From positions 491,901 to 555,900 of the forward strand of contig BCHH01000016.1 in NCBI GenBank assembly GCA_001599595.1: a DNA stretch of 64,000 bases, given 5' to 3'. The stretch's first letter is position 1. Each line of letters begins with the position of its first letter. Shown here in pieces: positions 33,226-44,121 of this stretch. Both the position numbers and the translations under genes were made by a program. The notes beneath the pieces are model-generated. The model was not told the origin of the DNA. It worked only from the letters and a program-made list of their open reading frames with translations, and searched no databases. The stretch comes from Beverwykella pulmonaria. Taxonomy: Eukaryota; Ascomycota; Dothideomycetes; Pleosporales; Melanommataceae.

Positions 33226-35281
33226 ATGGCGAGCAATGGCGACACAGCATCCATGCGAGTAGCTGTAATCGGTGCAGGGTATATATGTGCCAGCATAGCT
33301 ACTCAACTGCTCTATCATTGACAGCCCTACAGTCCCGGCGGTTTGGCCACGCTCAAAACGCTGCTCGACGCATCGACGCCAGAGAGACCGATTGAAGTGT
33401 GCTTGTTCGAAGCGTAGGTGGCGATCTTTCACGATACCCGAGAATCCCCCTCCCCCAAGTAGTCCACCGCATATATTGATGGTTGCATAGCGAAGAAGAC
33501 ATCGGAGGCACCTTCCAATACCGCTCCTACGAAAACGCCGAGCTAGTCTCCTCCAAACAACTAACCAGCTTCTCCGACCACCGCTTCCCCCTCTCTACCC
33601 CCGACCACATCTCGCTACCCCAGTACGTCGATTACCTGAAAACTTACGTTGCCCGCTTTGATCTCGCGTCCTTCATCAAGCTCAGGTGTCGCGTCACGGG
33701 GATCTTGCCGCTGTCCAAGTCTGCGGACCAGAGATGGAAGCATCGGGTCAAGTATGTTGATGGCGGCCGGGACGGGAAGGAGCGAACCTTCGACTGCTCG
33801 CACATTGCTGTCTGCACGGGACTTCATGTGCAACCTAACATACCGGTGATTCCGGGCATCGAGAATGTGAAGGGGGAGGTCTTTCATTCGTCCAAGTACA
33901 AGCTGAGATCGCAGCTTACGGGGAAAAACGTACTGATTCTGGGTTGCGGAGAGACCGCCATGGGTATGAAAACCCTCGCCACGACCCAGTCATGCTACTA
34001 ACATTTTGTAGACATCGCCTACGAATCAATCAAGGCCGACGCAGCAGCAGTAACAATGTGTTTCCGCACTGGCTTCCTCTCCTTCCCCAAAGCTCTCAGT
34101 CGCTTCCAAGTCTTCGGCAAGCAGTTCAAAGGCGGCCTCCCTAGTACAACTCCTCCACCCTACCACCCCATTATACCGCTAACCCATCCAGTCGATGGCC
34201 TCATCACCAACCTATTCGAGACGGCGTACGTCCACCACGCCATCGCGAAGAGCCGCATGCGCTGGTTCGTCTCCGACTTCGTCATCAAACGCGTGCTCTG
34301 GTTCCTGACCGGTACTCAGGCTGGCATGAACCAGCACGTCGGTGCACTTCCTTACGATCGCCTTGGCCGTGCCTATGTGTTCCTGAATAAGAGTAGCAAG
34401 GCAATGCCGTATCTGAACCGCCCCTACAAGGAGAAGCACCCCCTGGCGTTCCTGGGAAACGGATACGTCGACCCACCCGAAGACGCGAACTCAAAACGAT
34501 GGGTTGACACTTGTTCATTCCCCGAACGCATCGACGCAACAGGACGAGTGATCTTCGAATCCCGCCCAGATAGAAAGGACTGGCGCCGCATGCAGAACGT
34601 CCAAGTGCGACCCGATACCATTGTGTACTGCACAGGCTACGAACAAGACTTCGCCTGGCTGGATCCCTCCTACCCACGTGCCTCCACCGCAACAATCCGC
34701 AACATCATTTCGCCCTCAGACCCCTCTGTCGCATTCATCGGCTTCGTAAGACCAGGCGTAGGCGCCATCCCGCCCATCGCTGAACAACAAGCTATGTGGT
34801 GGACGGCCCTCATTCTTGGGAAAATGGCTATCCCTACTGACCCTCCGCACTACCATCTCCTCTCCAAGAGCACCTCGCGGATCCAGTACGGCGTCGATCA
34901 CAGCGCATACATGAGCACGTTAGCCAAAGACTTTGGTGGCGCTCCAGGTTTAGTCGAATTGTGGAGAGAGCACGGGGTAAAAGTGTTGCTGGCGTACTGT
35001 TTTGGTGCTAGTTTCGTCACGTTTTACAGACTGGTCGGGCCTTTCAGGTCCAAAGAGGCACCTGAAATTACAAAGACGGAACTGGCGGAGACAATATTGA
35101 GGAGGGGGTTGTTGGGCAACTTGTTCTTTGGGGTGAGTTCTATCTTGGCTTGTATTTGGGAGGGTCTGCTAACGTGTGGTATATGTAGGTTATACCGATG
35201 ATGTTCTATGGCCTGATCAACGGGATTGCGCTGGTGCTGGATTTGTTTGGGTTGATTCCGAAGGAGGAGCCTGTATTATAA
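33226..35281 (+). CDS. Flavin-containing monooxygenase (FMO/Baeyer-Villiger-like)
   Basis: Six exons with introns at 33279-33332, 33414-33490, 33964-34011, 34144-34191 and 35133-35188, all GT-AG and in phase; several contain CTAAC. Product 590 residues. Exons 1-2 build the FAD site MRVAVIGAGPGGLATLKTL, which only reads correctly with the acceptor at 33332. Then come FEAEEDIGGTFQYRSYENAE, KGEVFHSSKYK (the FMO/BVMO fingerprint region), and the NADP site VLILGCGETAM split by intron 3. Later features are FRTGFLSFPK, ITNLFETAYVH, PDTIVYCTGYEQDF and AFIGFVRPGVGAIPPIAE. The last exon adds a hydrophobic tail (VIPMMFYGLINGIALVLDLF), so the enzyme is probably membrane-bound. These enzymes insert one oxygen atom into nucleophilic or carbonyl substrates using NADPH and O2. 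Divergent from the FAD oxidoreductase and near the methyltransferase. Confidence 0.88.
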
Positions 35282-35401
35282 GACGTAAAGCTATGATATG
35301 TGATAGAGAGTATAGTACACAAGACATGCACATAGCACATAAGTGAGGCAACTGGTAGCGCTACTACAAGCAAAATTGTTATCTAAAATGCATACCTGTA
35401 A

Positions 35402-36060
35402 TTAGACCATCCTATTATAGATCACTTTGAGTCTAAACCTCGGATCAGCTTTAACGAATCGCTGGAATTTCATTAGTCGAAGAAATCTCCAATTATGTTC
35501 ATCAATCCATTCTGAGAAAGCATTCAGATGGTTTCTTCCCTGCAAGGCGACAAGTTCGGCATTGTGGCTCTCTTTGCCCAAGACGGTCCCCAAGTCTTGT
35601 AATCAGCGCCGACCAACCATAGAAGACCCATAGATCTACCGGCGAAGAAAGGTTGGAGGGAGTCTATGTCATAGGTAGTTGGAAAAGGCATTTGAAGAAT
35701 TGCGTGCTGCTCTAAAGGAGCTGTATCTGCCAAACTGTCAGCTGATCCGAGACAATTATCGTGGTCAATCAACCCACTGTATCTCTCCAGCTTCATCCTC
35801 ATCTCATTGACGAAGTAGATTTGCGGTGAGCCCCCATCAATTCGACCATAATGCGTCAATCAGAAAGAGTCGCGCACGTATACCTTCTTCATGCCAACAT
35901 TGCTTCTGCTGTCAGCCCATTAGGCGGCCTTTAGCTTTTCCTCCATACTGAACAAGTCGTTTTGAAGATAGAGCAAATTACGAGCACTGCGTGCCCAGAA
36001 ATAGGTAGAAGACAGTTCGATGACGCAAGTGAGTCACTTGTAACCATCCAGGGCCAAGAC
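35402..36060 (-). pseudogene. Broken DUF6594 gene
   Basis: The minus strand carries family segments SARNLLYLQNDLFSMEEKL, DIDSLQPFFAGRSMGLLWLV and, after a frame change at about 35595, KESHNAELVALQGRNHLNAF. They line up with the related gene at 42008-43000. In-frame stops lie just before LTCVIEL, after EEKLKAA, and after VYVRDSF; the first and third look like Trp codons changed to TGA. The C-terminal membrane helices expected in the family are absent. Role of DUF6594 proteins is unknown. Confidence 0.65.
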
Positions 36061-38485
36061 CCGCAATGAGCTTCTTATCATCAATGCAATTTAGACTATA
36101 CCTATTTAAGGTCTGCCCCTCTCCTACAACCGCCAAGCATGGAATTTATATTTTTCAATATTCTGAAGAACAGATGCTTGATATACCTTCTTTATGGACA
36201 ACAGCTTTATGTGATTTAGAAAAGAGCTCCGAGGGCTTGCATCATTTACTTGGCTAGTCTTGACTTTCCTGTATCTCGATCCGATTAAACTCTTTTGGAA
36301 TGATGGACCTGTCTACTGTAGGTCCGTCGCAAAGCTCGTCACAAACGCATAGAAGTCCTGAAGCACGTCCGATATCCTACATGAAGCCGAACTTGAATAT
36401 CTAGCAATGGCGGCCCGCCGTCATCGCACAAGCACTCTATCAGTTGTCAGCATGCTCGTCAAACTTTGGTCGACAGAGCGTGGCAGGGATAAAAGTGGGT
36501 TGGTACCTGACTAGCAAGCTCCGAAGCCTTGCATCTGAACTGGTGGGTGTCGAAACAACGTCATCTGGGACTAGCGCGCTAGACACGATCGAGATCCGAA
36601 CTTGCCTCGTGTGCCACCCACCTGAATGCCGTCGTCGAGTTTAACCGTAATCATAACTTTTAAGGCCTTGCTCATTCGGCAAGACATGTAACAGTGCAAA
36701 ATCTCCAGGCCAGACTTTTAGCTTTTCGGAACCAACGTCAACTGTTCGAATTGTGTGTTCGCTTGAGGAGCTCGCAGAAAGCGTGAGCGGGAGGAGACTT
36801 CTTTGTATCGCGGTATCGTCTGGCAGGCGTTAGTGAGAATCTGGGTCGATCAGCCAACTGCTACGTCTAGACCAATTGAGTTATAACGTCTTTGCGTGTG
36901 TCTGTGCGCACGAGAGGTCGGGGTAAATCGTCATACCGTATGCACCTTGCAGTCCTTGAGGTCCCCGAAACCTAATTCCCGCATAGCGTTATCGTAGAGC
37001 CTCAATTCTAAATGCGGCCGTGAAAAAATGGTGGCACCAAGGCTGAGCCTATCGAGCGCCCCTCGACGCACGCCATCGTTGCCTGGCCTCGAGCCTTACG
37101 GAAAAGTTTGCTTGTGCTGCACCCTTTTTTGCGTGTGCGTAGCCATATTGAACAGCCCCTAAGCAGTGTCTCACACAGCAAAGATTTTTGGAGTGGGCAG
37201 ACCAACAAGCAGCGTTCTGGCATCTATTGCATTCATTGCAAGCAGCCCTTTCGATTTTTCGAGATGGCGAAGAGCTTTCAAATATTCCGTAAAGTGACAT
37301 AAACTTGTGATCCCGCTAAAACTTGGAAACGCGGGGTGGCGCATGAGTGTCCATGCGCGAAGGAGCGATGATGATAACGCAATGGAAACGCAAACGCAGA
37401 ATGCAATGCAGAGAAACTGTTATGGGCTTATGCATACCGCCGGGCTTGCATCGCTGATGGTGGAGGAGTGCGTGACTTGCACGACGCCAAAGTGTGTTCG
37501 ACTCTTTTCGTGAATGTCTCGTGCAATGTCTTAGTGCATAGGCGATTGAGAGGAACGCACGATGGTAAACGTCTTCGCCGCTGCGGGAACCGACATTGGC
37601 TTTGTCCTAGCAAGGCTCGACAATCCATGAGCCGCTGAATGCAGGTCCATGTAGTAGCAGCCCCACCGCTCAGTGGTTGAAAAGTCACAGGCCATCTATG
37701 CGTGTAGCAAATTCAATGGAGGACGGAGAGCTTTTTGTCAAATTCTCGTACCCAGACGCCCTTGGCCAAAGACAACAGGAGTTGTTAGGCGTGCGATCGT
37801 TGCGATCGAACACTTTCGTCAAGACTGCAGAAGGTGCACACAACTGGCCCGTCTGCGAGGCTTAATCTCAGCCTCGAGATTATGGGAACGGTTGGCGAAA
37901 AAAGGCAGAGAGAGTGGAGTGGGCCGAATGGGCCGAATGGGGTGCCCTGTGCGCATTGACGCTTGATGTATGTTGCTGGGCTCTCCACGAACTCTCCTCT
38001 CATCCCCTCTCCGATCAGACAAAACGCTCTCCAGGCGGTTGGCGGAGGCAGTCACGGCGCCCGGAAAAGGCACCAACTTTATTTTTTCTCTGATTCGCAG
38101 CTCCCAAGTATTTGTTCAAGCTCGTGCTCGAAGTTGTGGGGGAGGTGAAGCTGTGCAGACAGGGCCGTCTACCGCACTCCAAACGTAACCAACGGCCACA
38201 ACGCCAGGGGGCGCGTATTCTTCAGCAAAGCTCATCCATAAACCGGGCGTTTCAAACATCTCCTTATAGGATCGTCTGTCCTTGTTCTGGAACCACTTTT
38301 CGTTGACATCTAACGGTTGAGTAAAAGCGGGCGTACCAGCACACCCCTCGGTGGATACAGGCAGTTTCCTCAGCATCCTCGACCGAATCCTAGGCATACT
38401 GCAGCCAGAATTGCGTTTCAACATCACCAGCTTGCTCTTCGGCAGCTCGAGAGCTTCAAATACTGAGCAGCATATCCCGATCGCC

Positions 38486-38517
<32 letters not shown>

Positions 38518-38577
38518 CGTCGTGATCCTACGCCAACCTATCGCTCCCGCGAACGGTTCGAGCCCAGAGATATAGAG
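36061..38577. other. Gene-poor stretch
   Basis: 2.5 kb with short frames on both strands and no recognised gene, apart from the GCC-rich microsatellite noted separately. Confidence 0.4.
38482..38518. repeat. (CCG/CCA)n trinucleotide microsatellite
   Basis: About 12 tandem CCG or CCA triplets about 60 bp before the start of the retropepsin-like gene. It inflates frames on both strands with runs of alanine or similar, so those frames should not be read as genes. Confidence 0.85.
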
Positions 38578-39941
38578 ATGGGGCACAGGGCAGAGGGCGG
38601 GGGCGGTCTGTTCCATGGTAAGTCGATCAGTGCGGCGACCGCTCTCAAATGGCGATGCCAAGCGAGGGTAGTTAACCGGAAAATTGCTAACCATTCGGCA
38701 GCCCCTACCACCTTCTCTGTACCGCCCGAACGGCCTCCTGATCCTGATGCTAAGCGGAAGTTTATCGTCCCTCCGAAGAACGAGCCGCAAAGGAGCAGCC
38801 GGCTTGCCGAACACCCGTTACCGAATAACGCCCGTGTGAATTCGCAGAACGGCCTCACCTACGATGGGCGGTCTCTACAACCTAGGTGGACTCGTCGGCA
38901 GATGAAACGCCTTGAAAGGTGGATACAGAAGCTGTTCAAGCGTAAAGCAAAGCCTTTCCGTGTCGGTGTTGTTGTCCCTGACTCCAACCGCCCAGACTCT
39001 GAACCCGAGGAGAACGTTATATCGAAACCGAAACGGAGCGTTACCGGAAGTATCAAGTCCACAAAGAGTGAACCATATATACGGACGTTCAAGCTGGAGC
39101 TTATGGACAAAAATAACAACCCAGTGGTGAGGCATGTCCAAGTCTTACTTGACACCGGTAATCCGATGAATATCTTATCATCGAAACTGGTGCAAACGTT
39201 TAACTTGGGCCTTGAAGGTAACAGAGGACGAATAGCTCTGATGACCATGGGCAACAAAGAATGGAAGTCGATCGGAAAAATCAAAGGCCGGTTCATTTTC
39301 AACAGCAGTGATCCTAAGTGGGTCGATGCGGAGTTCGAGGTGTCGGAGTGCGATGAGCACTATGATGTTGTCCTTGGGTCGAAGTCCATTAACAAGTATA
39401 ATATGTTGAAAGTGAGTGAGGATGTGCCGCATGCATTTTCCGGTTTCCGAAACAAACGCGTGTCTTACAGCAGTAAGTTATTCCAAAGGACTGGGAAGGA
39501 TTGTAGTAACCTTTCGACACAGAAGAGGAGATCGAACAACGTGAGAAGGACCAGAAGAAGCGACAAGAAGAGAACGAGCGGCTTAAGGCAGAGGCGCGCA
39601 AAAACGCTTCAGCGGCGAACATAGTGAGGAGTTTGGCTCGTGCAAAGATGCAATTTCTAACATATCTTAGTCAGCTTCCTCCTCCTCTTCTAGCCCATCC
39701 TCCTCTTCCAGCTGATGAGCCAAATCCCCGCTTCTTTCGCCCCAACCATGAGACCAACTCCCGCTGGTCACTTTCAAAGCGATCTAGCATAGCTCGCTCT
39801 CATGAAACCGCTCACATCCATCAGTCTCGCTATACATCGTCGATATATTTCTCCTGCTCTTCTACCAGGCGTCCGTCTGGAAAAGTGTCTTATACTCATG
39901 GCGCCAGGGGTTTCGGAGATGGACGTACCAGTCAGCAGTGA
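38578..39941 (+). CDS. Retropepsin-like aspartic protease domain protein (host-type, not part of a retroelement)
   Basis: Three exons, 38578-38617, 38702-39472 and 39523-39941, with introns 38618-38701 (branch TTGCTAACC) and 39473-39522; 409 residues, both junctions in phase 1. A basic, proline-rich N-terminus is followed by a single retropepsin-like domain at about residues 165-270: catalytic VLLDTGNPMNILSSKLV, a flap-like strand, and the closing EFEVSECDEHYDVVLGSKS. After the second intron comes a charged coiled coil (EEEIEQREKDQKKRQEENER) and a Pro/Ser-rich tail. No reverse transcriptase, integrase or LTRs flank it. Stand-alone retropepsin domains of this kind are common in filamentous ascomycetes and are thought to derive from Ty3-like elements. 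The catalytic motif DTG is intact, so activity as a homodimer is possible. The first exon rests only on splice signals. Confidence 0.68.
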
Positions 39942-42007
39942 TGCTAATTTCCAAAAAATTTCGCCATCTTCCCAGGGATGGATAGACTCATTTTCTTTAC
40001 CAACACCACGATTCCAGGACTAACGGCTCACGGCTTGACGTCCGAATCCATTGCATCAATACGGCCCGGATACCCTCTAGACTTTCTTATGTCCATTTTC
40101 TTTGTCATTTATGGGAGTAACTCTTGAAAAGATGGGAAGCGGGTGGTGCTTGGCGATCGGCAAGTGTCTGACTTCGTCTTTTTGCGTCGAAATATTCTCC
40201 TGTTTCTGGCATACGTTGCTGCGCAAGTACGATATAGCGTACATTCTTCCTGTAATGTCTTTCTTATGTATCTTGAGATTGTGGGACCAACTAGCCCACG
40301 AATGAATCCATCCAGTATTCTACGTATGTTTAGTTCTGCGAAATCGTCTTTGCCAATCCATACCAATGGGATGATGTCATGAAATGAATACATCTTTCAT
40401 TCAGCAAGCGTATGATAGCAGCTGTCTGCTTGGAGAAGGTACTGGCTTTGCATCCTCGTGGCAATCGATAATGCGTTCGTAGTCGACCTGGGTATCGCAA
40501 ATGACCAGCAGTCTGCTCGAATATTAGGACGGACTCACCTGAACTTGCGGTTATTATGCGATGACTTCTGTTAGGGATTGTCATTACTTTCATTCCAGTC
40601 GCGATGCTAGGACATGTAAGAGGGACAGAGTGTGGAGGTATCAAAAGCAACCTGACGCGATAGTTCTGGAATGTAATCAAACTATCCCTTTCCAAGTGGC
40701 AGTGCTACGGTTACTGTTTCACAACTGAGCTGTGAATTGATTCACTGTTTCACCGCTGACCCGTGGGTGGCCTGAGGACCGTGCTCAAAGCGACTCGGGC
40801 TGTCTTGCAGAATTCTTGTAGTTTTACTTCCTCCTTGCCATATCGCGCCGATAAAATATTAATAATTAAGTCCTGGCTTATGTTGGGCTGTTCCGCACAG
40901 AGCACGATGCTGTACTGTTCATCTGACGAGTACCTGGTCGATTCGGCCTGTGCTGGGATAATAAGCAATGACCAAGCGTCCCTGTTGTGTTCCCGCTCGA
41001 GTTTAGTAATTGACGAGCTCCTACTAGTCGATTTGAGGCATGTAGTCCGCGGAAGGACATATTTTGGACTAAGACTCGCTGCATCGGTTTTCCCCATGCC
41101 TGCTCGCTGATATTAAAGACGTTTCTCACTCTTCCTCCATCGAAAGGTAGAAAAAAGAACTATTTTCTGTCTTCACCTTTTCGAACGTGAAGGGAAGGTT
41201 CTGAAATCCTGCAAAAGCGGCCGATTTGCGTGACACCGTACATGTCCTTCCACGACGAGCCTGGTATTTTCGCGGCTTGGTTTGTGGGAAGACAATCCTT
41301 AGAAAACAAGAGTCCGGTATTTGATAAGCTCATCAGTAATATGGTAAGTAGGTTTTTTTTCTTTATATGTAAGTTGTCTCTTAGATTTCTTGAATGTCAC
41401 CTGTCGCCACGGTAATCATGAGAATCCGCTTGGTGAGAATGAGGTTAGGAATTTTGTTGTTGAAAAGACCACATTTATAAGTCAAACAAATCACAAAATG
41501 ACGCAGATATGGCTTATTTCTAAAACCCCCATCCTCAAGTTCTATGACTCACTCGTTAGGGTTCGCCGCCACCGCATTGACTAATGCTGTTGCCTGTCTC
41601 TCCTGCAGTCGACGTATCATCAAGAAGAAACGAATAGCATCTGTTCTTACTTTTTCGTCGAATACTAATCCAAGTATTTCACATCCTATTCTTGCGAACG
41701 CTTCTTGACCCTTTCTACGCCAGCTTCGCCCCTAGCAATTGACAAACTTTGCCTTACTCTCCCCATGGACCTATTTCCGAGATTTGAAACGCCATGATTA
41801 ACAATTCAAGGTAGCGCTCAGTCAGATGCTATGTAGAAGCGATAATGTCAACTTTCTAATCCGTATAAAGTAATTCCACAGACATAAATTTCTAGGTTTT
41901 ATCCAGTATCTTCCTATTTTCCAATGAAAATTTGACTGGTGATCTCGACTGCTCGATCTGAGGGAAATGCAAAACGCTAAAAAGCATTCATACATCGATG
42001 TGGGATC
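39942..42007. other. Gene-free stretch
   Basis: About 2.1 kb of short frames on both strands, moderately AT-rich, with nothing I can support as a gene or repeat. Confidence 0.4.
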
Positions 42008-43000
42008 TCACGGACTTGCTGAACCCGTCTTGTTATCGTTGCTCACGAAGACAACTTGCACTGCAGCAAATCTGTTCGCGAATTAGCATAAGCACTTGAA
42101 CGAGTATTTAGGATCTTACGCTGCTGTTATCGCAAAAACCTCGGCTCTTTTGGCGCTAGTAAATGTGCTGAGACAGGTCGAGACAAGCAGATTGAAACTA
42201 GCAATTATCCCTAGCCTAGCTTTCATAGGATGAACCACGTATAGCACGATAATTGACGCTATGAGAAGTAACGAGGCTAAGATGCTCGTCATCCACGCAG
42301 TGACGCGGAAAATGCTAGAATCTTCGAATCCGACCACACCATGAATTGGTGACGGCTTTCTCAGTTTGGCACAGCTGGAAAGAAAGAAGGCTGTCACCGC
42401 GTTCTTTGCCACCCATCTCGAGAAAGGGTCTTCGTTGTGGCGAGGGCGTAAGGCAACGAGATCCGGGGAGTGTCCGTTCGGGTTGCCTAAGGAGCCCCAA
42501 GTCGTTGCATCGTCGCCAACAAGAGCCAGTGATCCCATGCCATTGGTCATCAGAAATCTTTGCAAGAAATCGATATCCCACTTGTCAGCCTTCTTCATAC
42601 CGGCCAGAGTGGATGTTTGAATAAGTGCATCATCTGCTTAGCCATCAATACTTATTCTTTCTTCCAGAATCCGATATACTATACTGTATTCTTTGAGTTT
42701 CCCTTTAATCTCGAGAACTAGTCGAATCTGTTTCGGATTGGTCTCTACTTGCTGAGAATGGTCCAACCAAAACCAGTCCAAAGCGTACCGTGCCTTCTCC
42801 GTGACCTTGCTATCTGCCAGCTCACATTCGAGCAACTCTTTCTCCAAGGTAACTAATTCGGCTTGCAAATACAGTAAATTTCTCGCATTCAGGGCAGAAA
42901 AGGTTCGAAAGATGCCTGCTTCGGGCATTAAGCCCATCTGCGTGGCTAACCTGGGATACCCCGCTACTTTCTCGTTGAGGTGATTGTTGGGAGAAGTCAT
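42008..43000 (-). pseudogene. DUF6594 membrane protein gene with one in-frame stop
   Basis: The frame from ATG 43000 begins MTSPNNHLNEKVAGYPRLA and shows the family pattern FRTFSALNARNLLYLQAEL, then a helical part to ISIDG. A TAA at 42638-42640 interrupts it, and the same frame resumes with ADDALIQTSTLAG into DIDFLQRFLMTNGMGSLALV. Three C-terminal membrane helices follow (ILASLLLIASIIVLYVV; LGIIASFNLLVSTCLS; and FAITAA joined over a 48-bp intron, 42119-42072, to FAAVQVVFVS). Everything else in the gene is intact, so this is a recent loss, a CAA-to-TAA change such as repeat-induced point mutation would make, or a sequencing error. No intron fits across the stop. The function of DUF6594 proteins is unknown. 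Confidence 0.68.
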
Positions 43001-43656
43001 ACTTACGAAACAGAAAGTTTGAGTCAACGGAGGCTATGGGGACGGCACGGTTTATACCCAGCTCGAAATGGGCGGCACTCAATTCAGCCTTAGGCCTTGT
43101 TGACCGACTGCAATCGTGAGGCTCCCTATCTTTTTAGCTTTCAGCCTGGCCTGAAATGCCTCCTGTGCCCGTATACAACTGCTGGATACATCACCGCATT
43201 TATGAGAGTTGTAGATATCTCGCACATGCATTAACGCCCTGCCACGCTGTCGGCAAAAAGGCTCGTCCAAGATCGCAAAGATTCAGTGCTGTTAAGCTTT
43301 CATAGGCTGCGTCTGAAATAAACGGCCACGAGACGAAGTGCTACGTTACATGCTGAGCGAGTTATAGAGCCTTGCGCCCAAAATAAAGAAGAAAATGAAT
43401 GTATACGACTGTTAACGGTGGTAAATGAAACTCAATGGTCCTTCGGCAGCCTTGTGGCGCAAGCGTCAGAGCTTGAGTAGCCGAGTTACTAATAATTAGC
43501 CAGTGCCCCACTGATGCAAATAAGAGGCCTCCCCCCCCCAACCTCGGAAACCGGTGAAGCGAATGAAATCAACCTTGTCGCGTCTGTATGTAGTCCTCCA
43601 CACAACGACACTATTGCACCACTTATGGCTCTAATACTCATAGAAACCCCTCAGTA
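43001..43656. other. Intergenic region
   Basis: 656 bp, including the region upstream of the DUF6594 gene and of the retropepsin-like frame at 43657. Nothing recognised. Confidence 0.4.
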
Positions 43657-44121
43657 ATGGTTTGGTGCTTTCCATCTACGAATTTCCGTCCCCGAGCAAA
43701 GGTTCGCTCCCTCTCAGTTCCCGTAATCTCGTTGCACGCCTCGCTGACACTGCCCCAGTGGAAGACGACACCGCGCAACCCCACCACGATCGAAATACAT
43801 ACCGATTCACCACAGAATGCATTCGGGAGATGGCGCCCTGCTCAACTGTCGTTCGACACCGAGTCAAAAATCAATATAATATCACAGAAACTGGTGAAGG
43901 GAGTCCTCGATAAGCCAATATGTCCGTTAGAGAAAGAGCAACGGGAGTGGATACAGCGGCAAAATGGCCACGAAACTCCTTGTGCAGGCTACGTGGACCT
44001 GATATGGTGCTACGAGCAAAGTCCGAGGAGAGTTCATGGACCCACGCGATTCATAGTATCGTCGGTATACGACCCTCCGTTCGATGCTGTGCTCGGACGA
44101 ACGGATATCGCCACATATTGA
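43657..44121 (+). CDS. Short retropepsin-like protein, catalytic motif degenerate
   Basis: 154-residue frame. From about residue 60 it matches the stand-alone retropepsin pattern: AQLSFDTESKINIISQKLV, then GYVDLIWCYEQSP and TRFIVSSVYDPPFDAVLGRTDI. In place of the catalytic Asp-Thr-Gly it has Asp-Thr-Glu, so protease activity is doubtful. It is much shorter than the retropepsin-like gene at 38578-39941, and only distantly similar to it. The first 55 residues have no recognisable content and the true start or an upstream exon may differ. It could be a decaying gene or a peptide-binding remnant. Confidence 0.45.
   Translation: MVWCFPSTNFRPRAKVRSLSVPVISLHASLTLPQWKTTPRNPTTIEIHTDSPQNAFGRWRPAQLSFDTESKINIISQKLVKGVLDKPICPLEKEQREWIQRQNGHETPCAGYVDLIWCYEQSPRRVHGPTRFIVSSVYDPPFDAVLGRTDIATY

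Noticed and set aside
38116..38814. 232-residue minus-strand frame with poly-alanine.
   Set aside because: It runs across the CCG microsatellite and opposite the spliced start of the retropepsin-like gene; no recognisable domain.
40109..41110. Frames of 70-120 residues on both strands.
   Set aside because: Plus and minus frames overlap almost fully and none shows a recognisable domain.
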